Shown here one piece after another: positions 1-7,803 of a stretch of DNA of 64,000 bases. The stretch's first letter is position 1, and every line of letters starts with the position of its first letter. Both the position numbers and the translations under genes were made by a program. The notes beneath the pieces are model-generated. The model made no database searches. It was given only the letters and a program-made list of their open reading frames with translations, and was not told the DNA's origin. The stretch is taken from assembly GCA_019637295.1 (NCBI GenBank), contig JAHBVX010000018.1, positions 18,288 to 82,287 on the forward strand, in the 5' to 3' direction. The stretch is from Polyangiaceae bacterium. Its GTDB lineage: Bacteria; Myxococcota_A; Polyangia; Polyangiales; Polyangiaceae.

Positions 1-174
1 GGCGACCGTGGCGCTCGTCTTCGCGACCGGTGGCGCCGACGCGACAGGTGCGCTCGACAGCGACGGGAGCGCGCTCGCGTTGGGCGGCGCCGGCGAGACA
101 GTACCGGCGCGCGCGGTCTCGCAGCCCAGGGTCGCGCCCGCGAGCAGACAGAGCAGCTTGAGCGGGAGCGACAT
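1..174 (-). CDS. secreted or lipid-anchored protein, 5' part only
   Basis: The gene runs leftwards off the window; only its first 58 codons are visible. The start is MSLPLKLLCLLAGATLGC, a short basic-hydrophobic signal sequence ending at Cys18. A Cys after Leu-Gly suggests a lipoprotein, but Thr at position -3 is poor for a lipobox, so cleavage by signal peptidase I is also possible. The rest is an Ala/Pro/Ser/Val-rich low-complexity stretch typical of the linker after the anchor in this organism's surface proteins. It is divergent from the OmpA-family gene that starts at 286. Function cannot be told from this fragment. Confidence 0.6.
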   Translation of the reverse strand, partial: MSLPLKLLCLLAGATLGCETARAGTVSPAPPNASALPSLSSAPVASAPPVAKTSATVA

Positions 175-272
175 CGTCGCACATCATGACATCGCCGGCG
201 GCTCGTGGAAAACTCCGGACTCGGCCGGCAGATCGCTGGTCTTATGGTGCTTCCCTGCCCGGCGGCGTGGGG

Positions 273-278
273 TATCGT
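273..278 (+). promoter_or_regulatory. -10-like hexamer for the OmpA-family gene
   Basis: TATCGT lies 7 nt before the ATG at 286, so transcription would start at or next to the start codon. This is one of a series of identically spaced boxes in the window. No convincing -35 is seen. Confidence 0.45.
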
Positions 279-285
279 GCGAGCC

Positions 286-1557
286 ATGACGGTGGGTACT
301 TACCGAACAGGGGGCGGATTGGGTTGGGCTGCGATTGGCGCGGTCGTCGCGCTGTCCGTCGCGGGTTGTCAGTTCTCTGCCAGCGCGTCGGGCGAAGCCA
401 AGACCGGCGGCGAGAGCAAGCTCGAGGGCGACGCTTCGCTCACGGCAGGCACCACGAAGCCCGCCCCTAGCGACGACAAGCCCCGGGAGGCCATCCGCTA
501 CGAGCAAGGCAAGCTCGACTACGAAGGCGTGATCAACTTCGAGTACAACAAGGCGAACTTGCGCAACGATGCCGCCACGACCAAGACCCTGAGCGAGTTC
601 AAGGAGTTCTTGCAGAAGTACGCGGACGTGAACATTCAGGTGGAGGGTCACACGGACTCACGGGGCTCGAACGAGTACAACCGCAAGCTGAGCGACCGCC
701 GCGCCGCTAGCGTACGAAAATGGCTGCTCGACAACGGCATCGCGGACTCTCGCGTGACGTCCGTCGGCAAGGGTGAGGACGACCCGCAAGTGCCCGAGCC
801 GGCGGAGTGCCACAACCAGGAGCCCGAGGACACGACGCCGTGCGAGGGGCCCTGGGCCACGAATCGACGCGTCGTCTTTCGCGTGACGGACGGCGGACAG
901 AGCCTGCCGCAAGCCGAGCCCGAGCCCGCAGCCGAACCCGAGCCCGAACCCGAACCCGCACCCGCGCCTGCGCCCGTCGCCGAGAAGAAGTGCAAGTGGC
1001 TCGTCGGCCCGCACCTGAACATCATCGGCCCCAACTCGTGGGTCGGCTTGGCCGGCGCCGTCGAGCCATGCCTCGACTGGCTCGAGCTGAGCCTGGGCGT
1101 CGGCCTCGGTCTGGGTGACGCCGACGCGGACGCGGGCGGGATCGAAGCCGACGGCAGCTACTGGTCGCTCACGGTGCCGCTGCGCGCGCGCTTCTGGCCG
1201 TTCCTCGTGCACTCGCCGATCGCGGATCTGGGCATCGGCTTCACCCACTACCGCATCTCCGCCGAAGCAGAGGACGGCACGGGTAACGCTTTCGACTACG
1301 AGCGCAACACCACGCCGTTCATCGCGCACCTGGGCCTCGGCTACGGCTACCGACCGAACGGCGGCGATGGTGGCTTCCGGCTCGCGGTGATCGTCGGCCT
1401 GCTCGCTCACCTCAGTGAGCTCAAGGGCTCGGGCGTCGACGCGCCGGGCTTCGCGGCTGCACAGGCGGCGGCGCTGAAGCAAGCCCTCGACGACGAGACG
1501 GACGATTTGAAGAAGCTCGAGCCCTACGCCGAGCTCTCGCTCGGCTGGCTGTTCTGA
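286..1557 (+). CDS. lipid-anchored OmpA-family protein with C-terminal barrel-like domain
   Basis: Predicted outer-membrane or periplasmic protein tethering the envelope to peptidoglycan, 423 aa. A signal sequence ends in SVAGC with Cys28 as lipidation site. An OmpA/MotB peptidoglycan-binding domain spans about residues 77-203, with the GHTDSRGSNEYN and SDRRA motifs supplying the Asp and Arg that hold diaminopimelate. A Pro-Glu repeat linker (about 210-230) follows. The last ~190 residues are Gly/aromatic rich with alternating hydrophobics and end in Phe, as in outer-membrane barrels. The order OmpA-domain-then-barrel is the reverse of classical OmpA. ATG 286 is preferred over an in-frame upstream ATG at 205 because it gives a clean lipoprotein signal and has a -10 box 7 nt upstream. 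Confidence 0.85.
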   Translation: MTVGTYRTGGGLGWAAIGAVVALSVAGCQFSASASGEAKTGGESKLEGDASLTAGTTKPAPSDDKPREAIRYEQGKLDYEGVINFEYNKANLRNDAATTKTLSEFKEFLQKYADVNIQVEGHTDSRGSNEYNRKLSDRRAASVRKWLLDNGIADSRVTSVGKGEDDPQVPEPAECHNQEPEDTTPCEGPWATNRRVVFRVTDGGQSLPQAEPEPAAEPEPEPEPAPAPAPVAEKKCKWLVGPHLNIIGPNSWVGLAGAVEPCLDWLELSLGVGLGLGDADADAGGIEADGSYWSLTVPLRARFWPFLVHSPIADLGIGFTHYRISAEAEDGTGNAFDYERNTTPFIAHLGLGYGYRPNGGDGGFRLAVIVGLLAHLSELKGSGVDAPGFAAAQAAALKQALDDETDDLKKLEPYAELSLGWLF

Positions 1558-1564
1558 GGCGCGC

Positions 1565-2218
1565 ATGGCGAAGATCGCGATCGTCACTGGCGGCTCCGGC
1601 GCGCTCGGTCGCGCCGTGGTGCAGGAGCTCGCGGACGCGGGCTATGTTCTTCACGCTGCTGTCTTGACCGACGCGGAGCAGAGCGCTTGGCGGGGAGCCG
1701 GCAGCGCGCACGTGGTGGATCTCCGGGATCTCGAGGCGACCCGCCGGTGGCTGCAGGCGGTGGGTCGAGTCGACGCGGCGGCGCTTTGTGCCGGCGGCTT
1801 CGCGATGGAATCGCTCGAGGCCCTCAGCGCGGAGCACCTCGACGGCCAGCTCGACGTGAACCTGCGCACCGCGGTCAACACCCTGAGCGCGCTCGTGCCC
1901 GTGCTCAGGCCCGAGGCGTCCGTGGTGCTCGTGGGCACGCAGGCCTACCGCGGCGCCGCCGGCAAGGCCATCTACGCCGCGTCCAAGGCGGCGGTCGTGA
2001 GCTTGACCCGCAGCGCGGCGGCGGAGCTCCGCGAGCGAGGCGTGCGGGTGAACGCCATCTTGCCCGACACCATCGATACGCCGGCCAACCGCGCCGCGAT
2101 GCCCGACGCGAACTTCGACGCCTGGGCAAAGCCGGCGGAGCTCGCGCGAGTGATTGCCTTCCTGTGTTCGGACGCCGCGCGGGTCGTCAGCGGCAACGCC
2201 ATCGCCGTGGGCCGCTGA
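1565..2218 (+). CDS. SDR-family oxidoreductase
   Basis: Short-chain dehydrogenase/reductase of 217 aa, NAD(P)-dependent, substrate unknown. The Rossmann glycine motif VTGGSGALGRAV is at residues 7-18 and the catalytic YAASK at 137-141 (Tyr137, Lys141). The usual active-site Ser before this is not obvious; the strand reads LVGTQAY, so Thr may replace it. The C-terminal part (DAARVVSGNAIAVGR) is the standard SDR end. It begins 7 nt after the OmpA-family stop with a GAGG ribosome site, so it may be co-transcribed. It ends tail-to-tail with the kinase on the other strand, only 9 nt apart. Confidence 0.88.
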   Translation: MAKIAIVTGGSGALGRAVVQELADAGYVLHAAVLTDAEQSAWRGAGSAHVVDLRDLEATRRWLQAVGRVDAAALCAGGFAMESLEALSAEHLDGQLDVNLRTAVNTLSALVPVLRPEASVVLVGTQAYRGAAGKAIYAASKAAVVSLTRSAAAELRERGVRVNAILPDTIDTPANRAAMPDANFDAWAKPAELARVIAFLCSDAARVVSGNAIAVGR

Positions 2219-2227
2219 ACGCTTTGC

Positions 2228-4195
2228 TCAGGCGTCGGCCTCTCCGGTGTGGGTCCGCACTCGTTGCCTGAGCACCAGCAGGATGATCAGCACGTTCAGC
2301 GTCGAGGCGAAGCCGAAGATGGGCGCCGCGTGCTCCGGCCACGCGCGCGTGCCGGCGAAGGCGACGCCCGAGAGCAGCGCGGACACCCACAGCCACGGGA
2401 GCAGCAGCACCGCTCCACCGGCGGTGACCGCGGCGAAGGTCATCGCGTCCGTCTGGAACACTCCCGCGACCGGGGAGCCGGTGAGCATCGCCGACACCCG
2501 ATTGAGCAGGGTGGCGCTGAGGAGCACGAGCACCAACCAGCCGAGCTTGCGGTTGAACGCGCTGGCGAGCAGGGCCTTGCGCCCGAGGATGAGCACGGCG
2601 ACCGCGAGCGCCAGCAGCGTCGCGCTGATGGCGACGAGGCGCTCGGCCGCGACGACGACGCCGCCCGCCAACAGGACGAAGCTGGAGAAGCTGGCGATCA
2701 CGATGGTGGCGCCCGCGAGCAAGAGGGTACGGCCACGCGCGCCCACGGTCGGGTCCTGCTCCTTCGCCAGCGCGCGCATGCGCTCCTCGGCCTCGCGTCG
2801 TCGCGCCAGGGTCGCCTCCACCTTCTCGATCGCGACCACCAGCGCCGGAGAGGGCTCGTCGAGCTCGTCCAGCAAGGCCCGGGCCGTATCGGCGTGACCT
2901 TGACGCAGTTCGAGCTCGATCAGCGCGCGAACGCAGCGCTCGTGGGCTTGCTGCGCCGGGCGATTCGACGGCTGCTCGCGGCGGCTCTGGGCGATGCCGA
3001 AGCGGGCCTCCGTCGCCAATCGATGCGCGGCGGCGAGCTGCTCGGCGGTCAAGGCGCCGCTCTGAGCAGCGAGCAGCGCCTCTATCTGGTCGATGCTCGA
3101 GAGCGCCGCAGCGGCGAGCGCGTGAGCGCTGCGCCCCTGGACGAAGCCAGCGAGCTCCTGACGGAAGTGGCGCACGCTCTCGGGGCGCTGGGCTGGGTCG
3201 CGCGCGGTGGCGCGATTGGCCAGCTCCCCGAGCTGCGCTGGCAGCGCGGGCGGGTACGCGACGGGCGGCGAGAGCGCTGCAGCGACCAGGACCCCTTCGA
3301 GGCTCTGGCCGTCGTGACGGCACCTACCGGTCAGCACCTGGTGCAGCGTGGCGCCGAGCAGATACACGTCCGTGTGGGGACCCAGCGCGGAGCCGAGGAC
3401 CATCTCCGGGGCCATGTAGGCCGGCGTCCCGACGATACCACCGTCGCCCTGCGGCTCGCCGACCCGACGCGCGATACCCCAGTCCACCAGGTACACTTCG
3501 CCGAACGCACCGACCATGACGTTCTCGGGCTTCACGTCGAGGTGCAACAAGCCGCGGCTGTGCGCGAACTCCACGGTCTCGCACACGCGCATCAGGATCT
3601 CCAGATTGCCAAGCAGTGGCTCAGCGCGCTGTCGCTCGCCCCACAGCACGTGCTCGGGATCCTCGAGCAACACGCGCCACTCGACGCCATCGACGCGCTT
3701 CATGACGAGCACCGGCCAGCCGCGGTCGTCGAGGCCGAGCGCGTGGACCGGGATCACGCCCGGATGCTCGAGCGCTCCGGTCGCGCGCGCCTCGTGCACG
3801 AGCGCCTCGGCGATGCGCGCCGTCGCGCCGGGCTTGAGGCCCTTCACGGCCACCTCGCGGTCGAGCGAGCGCTGCCGGGCGAGGTGCACGGCGCCCATGC
3901 CACCTTCACCGAGGGTGCGGACGAGCGTGAGATCGGGCGCGTGCGGATTCGTCGTGTCGGGGTCGACCACGGCGTCCGCGAGGGGCCCGAGCGAGATGCG
4001 CGGCAGCGGCTCGACCGAGGGCAACACGGGCTCGGTGCCGTCGGTCGCCAGTGCCGCGGTGGGCGCCGAGCCCAGCTGCCACTCCGCGAGCGCCACGGTG
4101 TGCGGTTTCAGAGTCACGTCCGGGCGCAGCGCGGCTCGATCCAACTCCAGCGCCGTGATGCGCGCCCGAGCACGCAGCTCCACCTCGGTCGTCAA
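2228..4195 (-). CDS. Ser/Thr protein kinase with C-terminal membrane domain
   Basis: Eukaryotic-type (Hanks) kinase of 655 aa. The P-loop LGEGGMGAVHLA is at about 95-106, Lys118 is in VAVKGL, the catalytic loop HLDVKPEN at 218-225, the metal loop DWG at 238-240, and GTPAYMAPE at 256-264. Two variations stand out: HRD is HLD, so it is a non-RD kinase not expected to need activation-loop phosphorylation, and DFG is DWG. A helical region (about 360-490) follows, then five or six hydrophobic segments to the C-terminus. The membrane anchor is therefore multi-span and C-terminal, with no obvious extracellular sensor. The start is TTG 4195, favoured by a TATGCT box 6 nt upstream; GTG 4183 is an alternative. 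Confidence 0.88.
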   Translation of the reverse strand: MTTEVELRARARITALELDRAALRPDVTLKPHTVALAEWQLGSAPTAALATDGTEPVLPSVEPLPRISLGPLADAVVDPDTTNPHAPDLTLVRTLGEGGMGAVHLARQRSLDREVAVKGLKPGATARIAEALVHEARATGALEHPGVIPVHALGLDDRGWPVLVMKRVDGVEWRVLLEDPEHVLWGERQRAEPLLGNLEILMRVCETVEFAHSRGLLHLDVKPENVMVGAFGEVYLVDWGIARRVGEPQGDGGIVGTPAYMAPEMVLGSALGPHTDVYLLGATLHQVLTGRCRHDGQSLEGVLVAAALSPPVAYPPALPAQLGELANRATARDPAQRPESVRHFRQELAGFVQGRSAHALAAAALSSIDQIEALLAAQSGALTAEQLAAAHRLATEARFGIAQSRREQPSNRPAQQAHERCVRALIELELRQGHADTARALLDELDEPSPALVVAIEKVEATLARRREAEERMRALAKEQDPTVGARGRTLLLAGATIVIASFSSFVLLAGGVVVAAERLVAISATLLALAVAVLILGRKALLASAFNRKLGWLVLVLLSATLLNRVSAMLTGSPVAGVFQTDAMTFAAVTAGGAVLLLPWLWVSALLSGVAFAGTRAWPEHAAPIFGFASTLNVLIILLVLRQRVRTHTGEADA

Positions 4196-4201
4196 GCCCC
4201 G

Positions 4202-4207
4202 AGCATA
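4202..4207 (-). promoter_or_regulatory. -10-like hexamer for the membrane kinase
   Basis: TATGCT on the minus strand, 6 nt before the TTG start at 4195. Spacing matches the leaderless-type boxes elsewhere in the window. The divergent methyltransferase gene has its own box at 4243-4248. Confidence 0.4.
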
Positions 4208-4242
4208 CCTTCCCGCGCGTCAGCTGACGATGGGACCTGTGC

Positions 4243-4248
4243 TATGCC
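4243..4248 (+). promoter_or_regulatory. -10-like hexamer for the lipoprotein methyltransferase
   Basis: TATGCC, 7 nt before ATG 4256. The surrounding CTATGCYGACGG context is almost the same as at 6270 before another gene. Confidence 0.4.
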
Positions 4249-4255
4249 GACGGTG

Positions 4256-5074
4256 ATGCTCCAAACGGTCGCCGCTTGCGCGTTCAGCACCGCTCTCGTC
4301 CTCTCGTGCGCGTCGGCGCCGGTGCCCGCGCCCTCCGCGTCGCCGAGGCCAGGGAGCCCGACGGCGACACCACCTCCGTCCGAGCCCGCGCCGCTACCGC
4401 GGGCTCACGACAACGCTGGCGAGCAGGGTCACGCGCACGGTCACGATGACGCTCACGCCCACGGCCACGAGCACGACGACACCCACCCTACGGCGACGCA
4501 TCGCTTCGACGACGTGACGCACTGGGTTCGTGTCTTCGACGATCCGAGCCGAGACGCCTGGCAGCGGCCGGCCTACGTCGTGGGTCTGCTCGCGCTGTCG
4601 CCCAGTGACACGGTGGCGGACCTGGGCACCGGCACGGGCTATTTCGTACCGCACCTGTCGAAGGCGGTGCCGAAGGGGCAGGTGCTGGCCGTCGACGTCG
4701 AGGAGAAGCTGCTCGAGCACGTGCGGCAGCGCGCTCACAAGGCCGGCCTCGGCAACGTGCGCACGGTGCTCGCCAAGACCGATGACGCGACCCTGCCGGG
4801 CGGCGTGAGCGTAGTGCTGCTGGTCAACACCTACCACCACATCGGCAAGCGCATCGCGTACTTTCGCGCCGTCGGGGAGCGCCTCGGGCAGACCGGCCGG
4901 GTGGTCATCGTGGACTTCAAGCTCGGCAAGTTTCCCGTGGGCCCGCCGGACTCCCACAAGCTAGCTCCGGAGAAGGTGGAGCAGGAGCTGACCGCCGCGG
5001 GCTTCGGCCGCTGCAAGCGCGACGACACCCTGCCCTACCAGTACGCGCTGGTGTTCTCGCGGGCTTGCCGCTAG
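4256..5074 (+). CDS. exported SAM-dependent methyltransferase with His-rich linker
   Basis: Protein of 272 aa from ATG 4256 (276 aa from ATG 4244, which overlaps the proposed -10 box). An N-terminal signal ends in LVLSC, suggesting a lipoprotein. A Pro/Ser linker follows, then a His/Asp-rich stretch (HGHDDAHAHGHEHDD) that looks metal-binding. The rest is a class I methyltransferase: VADLGTGTGYFVPHLS is motif I, AVDVEE the acidic loop and VLLVNTYHH motif IV. Similar small exported methyltransferases are known in proteobacteria, but the substrate is unknown. How SAM would be supplied outside the cytoplasm is an open problem. Confidence 0.8.
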   Translation: MLQTVAACAFSTALVLSCASAPVPAPSASPRPGSPTATPPPSEPAPLPRAHDNAGEQGHAHGHDDAHAHGHEHDDTHPTATHRFDDVTHWVRVFDDPSRDAWQRPAYVVGLLALSPSDTVADLGTGTGYFVPHLSKAVPKGQVLAVDVEEKLLEHVRQRAHKAGLGNVRTVLAKTDDATLPGGVSVVLLVNTYHHIGKRIAYFRAVGERLGQTGRVVIVDFKLGKFPVGPPDSHKLAPEKVEQELTAAGFGRCKRDDTLPYQYALVFSRACR

Positions 5075-5121
5075 CTGCCGCGCGGCATCCCGCGCCATCC
5101 CGCGCTATACTCGTGAGGCCG

Positions 5122-5307
5122 ATGCCTGACACGGAGGAGGCCCTAGGCCGACGGGTCGCCGTGCTCGAAGACGAGCTCGCGGCGGAGGAAGCGGAGACGA
5201 CACACCTCGCAGCGGAGCGCGCCTCCGCAGCCTCGCCCAAGCAAACAGCGCAGAACCACGAGACAAGGGGCGAACCGAGCCCGTGCCCACGGAAGCAGGT
5301 GCAGTGA
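5122..5307 (+). CDS. possible small coiled-coil ORF
   Basis: 61 aa beginning MPDTEEALGRRVAVLEDEL, charged and helical at the start, then low complexity. TATACT at 5106-5111 lies 10 nt before the ATG. Its 3' end overlaps the radical SAM start at 5283 by 25 nt. It could be a short translated leader or an artefact; I do not recognise a family. Confidence 0.3.
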   Translation: MPDTEEALGRRVAVLEDELAAEEAETTHLAAERASAASPKQTAQNHETRGEPSPCPRKQVQ

Positions 5308-6239
5308 CTCGAGGCTGGCCCGCGTACCTCGACCTGTCGATGACGGAGCTCCGCAGGCGCAGCGACGCGGCGCTCGCGGCGCTCGCGCGCTGCGAGGTGT
5401 GCCCGCGCAACTGCCGCGTCAATCGACTGGTCGACGAGGCTCGCGTGTGCGCGACCGGGCGCTACGCCAAGGTCAGTACCTGGTTCGCGCACTTTGGCGA
5501 GGAAGACTGCCTGCGAGGCACCCGCGGCTCCGGGACCATCTTCTTCGCCTTCTGCAACTTGAAGTGCGTCTTCTGCCAGAACCACGACACCTCCCAGGCT
5601 GGTCAAGGTCGCGTGCTGTCGCCCGCCGAGCTCGCCGGCGCGATGCTCGACTTGCAGAGCCAGGGTTGCCACAACATCAACTTCGTCACGCCCGAGCACG
5701 TGGTGCCGCAGCTCCTCGAGGCTCTCCCCATCGCCATCGAGCGCGGCTTGCGCCTGCCCATCGTGTACAACACCAGCGCCTACGACGCGCTGGAGTCGCT
5801 GCGCTGGATGGACGGCATCGTCGACATCTACATGCCCGACTTCAAGCTGATGAGCCGCGAGCGCTCGCGCCGCTACCTCAAGGCCAAGGACTACCCCGAC
5901 GTGGCCAAGCAGGTTCTGCGCGAGATGCAGCGCCAAGTCGGGCCGCTCGAGCTGGGGCCGAGCGGGCTCGCCCGCCGGGGCGTGCTCGTGCGCCACTTGG
6001 TGATGCCGGGGGCCCTCGACGAGTCCGAGGCCATCTTCCGATTCCTGGCGGAGCAGGTGTCCCCCGCCACCTACGTCAATGTCATGGGCCAATACCGCCC
6101 CGAGTATCGGGCCAGCGAGCACCCGGAGATCGCGCGGCGCCCCACCGCCGACGAGATGGCGCGCGCGCGCGCGCTGTTCTTCGAGTCGGGCCTGTCCCGT
6201 CTCGACACGCGAGCCCCTCATCGGCTCGTCGTCGTGTGA
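5283..6239 (+). CDS. radical SAM protein, PflA/PflX-like (COG1313)
   Basis: Protein of 318 aa that should reductively cleave SAM with a [4Fe-4S] cluster. The cluster motif is CNLKCVFC (Cys91, Cys95, Cys98). Four further Cys at 37, 40, 44 and 56 precede it, as in the stand-alone PflX/COG1313 family. The NFVTPEHV motif and the long TIM-barrel core are also of this family. These proteins resemble pyruvate-formate-lyase activases, but no glycyl-radical enzyme lies nearby, so the substrate is unknown. The start is GTG 5283; GTG 5304 is also possible. Confidence 0.88.
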   Translation: MPTEAGAVTRGWPAYLDLSMTELRRRSDAALAALARCEVCPRNCRVNRLVDEARVCATGRYAKVSTWFAHFGEEDCLRGTRGSGTIFFAFCNLKCVFCQNHDTSQAGQGRVLSPAELAGAMLDLQSQGCHNINFVTPEHVVPQLLEALPIAIERGLRLPIVYNTSAYDALESLRWMDGIVDIYMPDFKLMSRERSRRYLKAKDYPDVAKQVLREMQRQVGPLELGPSGLARRGVLVRHLVMPGALDESEAIFRFLAEQVSPATYVNVMGQYRPEYRASEHPEIARRPTADEMARARALFFESGLSRLDTRAPHRLVVV

Positions 6240-6269
6240 CCTGGGCTGCCCCCAGGCCGCTGGAGTCGC

Positions 6270-6275
6270 TATGCT
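6270..6275 (+). promoter_or_regulatory. -10-like hexamer for the DUF2270 gene
   Basis: TATGCT, 6 nt before the GTG at 6282. This implies a separate, leaderless promoter although the radical SAM gene ends only 42 nt upstream. Confidence 0.4.
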
Positions 6276-6281
6276 GACGGC

Positions 6282-6872
6282 GTGGCACTCTCCGGCTCCG
6301 AACGCAGCAACGCGCTGATCCACCTCTACCGCGCCGAGGTCGCGCGCATGACGGCGTATCGGGTCCGGCTCGATACCACTACGAACTGGGCGGTCGGCAC
6401 CACCGCTGCCCTCGTCTCGTTTGCTCTGGGCAACGCGCGCATTCCCCACTACGCCCTCGGGCTGGCGGCGCTGCTGAACCTGCTGTTCTTGTGGATGGAG
6501 TCGCGACGCTTCCAGAGCTACCGACTCATCGAGCATCGGGTCCGTATCCTCGAGCAAGGGTTCATGACCGAGGCGGTGGACCCGCGTCGAGCCGCCGAGG
6601 GCTGGGAGGCGAAGCTCGCGGAGTCCCTGGCTCGTCCGAGCTTGCCGGTCCCACTCGCTGATGCGGTCGCCGTGCGCGCACGCCGCAACTACCTGTGGCT
6701 CATCCTCGTGATCTATGGCGGTTGGTTCCTCAAGCTCGAGCTGAGCGGCGGTTTCCCCAGCGGCGCCGCCGCGGGGTCCGTTCCCGGCGCATGGGTCGTC
6801 GCCCTCGCTCTCGTGCCGCTCCTTGGACTGCTCTACGTGTCCCGCCGCCGTTCACCAGAAGACCCGGGGTGA
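6282..6872 (+). CDS. DUF2270 membrane protein
   Basis: Integral inner-membrane protein of 196 aa. The pattern fits DUF2270: an N-terminal helix with ALIHLYRAEVARMTAYR, then TTTNWAVGT entering the first hydrophobic pair (about residues 38-70), a cytoplasmic loop with HRVRILE, and a second pair (about 132-152 and 165-184). The C-terminus is basic. The function of the family is not known. The GTG start is supported by the TATGCT box. The downstream gene probably starts within its last 50 nt. Confidence 0.8.
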   Translation: MALSGSERSNALIHLYRAEVARMTAYRVRLDTTTNWAVGTTAALVSFALGNARIPHYALGLAALLNLLFLWMESRRFQSYRLIEHRVRILEQGFMTEAVDPRRAAEGWEAKLAESLARPSLPVPLADAVAVRARRNYLWLILVIYGGWFLKLELSGGFPSGAAAGSVPGAWVVALALVPLLGLLYVSRRRSPEDPG

Positions 6873-7125
6873 GCCCGCGCCCAGCGACACTCATCCTGCC
6901 ATCCAGCAGATGGTCATCCAGGGCTACCGGCGCATGTCACTCGCCGACAAGTTCCGCCAAGTGGAGCAGCTCAACCTCGCGGTGCTGCAGCTCGCCGCGG
7001 CGCGCATCGAGCAGGACTACCCGGGCATCTCCGAGCGGGGGCTGCTCTTGCGCCTCGCGGCCCGGTGGCTGCCGCGCGAAACCATGATTCGAGTGTTCGC
7101 CTGGGATCCGGAGCGGCCTGATTGA
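6823..7125 (+). CDS. small conserved protein, partner of a decayed nucleotidyltransferase
   Basis: Up to 100 aa. The recognisable part begins at THPAIQQMVIQGYRRMS and continues with LRLAARWLPRETM and a C-terminal FAWDP. From memory this matches a small helical family that in several phyla sits directly before an AbiEii-like nucleotidyltransferase gene. The start is uncertain: TTG 6823 keeps the whole conserved region but overlaps DUF2270 by 50 nt, while ATG 6910 would cut into it. The stop overlaps the next reading frame (TTGA at 7122-7125), which preserves the usual coupling to its partner. Confidence 0.65.
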   Translation: MDCSTCPAAVHQKTRGEPAPSDTHPAIQQMVIQGYRRMSLADKFRQVEQLNLAVLQLAAARIEQDYPGISERGLLLRLAARWLPRETMIRVFAWDPERPD

Positions 7126-7238
7126 GCGCGTTGGCCGAGCCCATCGCGGTCACGTTGGTGGTCGCTGGAGCACTCCACCTGGCCAGCATGTTCAAGGTCG
7201 ATGTCTTCGTGTCGGACCGGATTGGTATGGCTCAACTC
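7122..7238 (+). pseudogene. remnant of an AbiEii-like nucleotidyltransferase
   Basis: The frame starts at TTG 7122 with EPIAVTLVVAGAL, which looks like the N-terminal helix of these enzymes. It jumps straight to HLASMFKVDVFV, which normally lies after the nucleotidyltransferase core. The GGS...D.D catalytic segment, roughly 90 residues, is missing in frame. After ~38 codons the similarity ends and the frame runs into the gene on the other strand. I read this as an internal deletion plus 3' loss, leaving an inactive scrap. Family assignment is from memory of the motifs. Confidence 0.55.
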
Positions 7239-7723
7239 GGCGGCCGCTCCAGTTCTTCGAACACCAGGCCCAGCGCGGCGAGCGCGCGCCCTAGCCGCTC
7301 GAGCTGCGCGGGCGGAATGTGCTGTCGGGTGATGCGGTAGCCTTCTCCACGCGCGTCTCGGACCTGCAGGATGCGCACGCTGTAGTGGCTGTTGCTGGCC
7401 TCGGACCTCCGGTTCTCACGCCAGGTGCGCACCGTTGCCAGCTCGGACAGGGGGATCGACCACACGACCCGCTTGGACGCGAAGGTGTTCATCCGACTGA
7501 CGAGGGAGATGGACTCTTGCGTCAGCACCAGGTGACCGCTGGTGCCGATCGAGAGGACGAAGAAGAATGCCCCGGGCAGCGCGGTCAACACCGTGAGCAG
7601 GTAGACCTCCTCGAGCGCTGCGCCTCCGCCCATCAGCAGCAATACCAGCCCGAAGCCGGTGACCACCCACGGCCGGTCGGCCGTGTCGACCTCGGCCAGC
7701 ACCCCGGCGTTGGCGTCACTCAC
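7232..7723 (-). CDS. two-TM membrane protein with PH-like tail
   Basis: Protein of 163 aa. Two adjacent hydrophobic segments (about 19-39 and 42-60) are followed by a ~100-residue cytoplasmic domain alternating hydrophobic and charged residues (LVLTQESISLVSR, VWSIPLSELATVR). That pattern is typical of bacterial PH-like/YcxB-type domains. The start is GTG 7723. I cannot assign a function. The gene's 3' end overlaps the nucleotidyltransferase remnant by a few bases. Confidence 0.7.
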   Translation of the reverse strand: MSDANAGVLAEVDTADRPWVVTGFGLVLLLMGGGAALEEVYLLTVLTALPGAFFFVLSIGTSGHLVLTQESISLVSRMNTFASKRVVWSIPLSELATVRTWRENRRSEASNSHYSVRILQVRDARGEGYRITRQHIPPAQLERLGRALAALGLVFEELERPPS

Positions 7724-7803
7724 CGACCGCAGTTTGCATCAACGGCGCCGGGGGGGCACCCGCCTTGGGTGGTTTTTGCGCGAGTGGTCATGGTAGACAC
7801 CCA

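Noticed and set aside
2249..4243. Upstream extension of the methyltransferase frame by 665 codons
   Set aside because: Antisense to the kinase gene, no domain, and the methyltransferase has its own signal peptide and -10 box at 4243.
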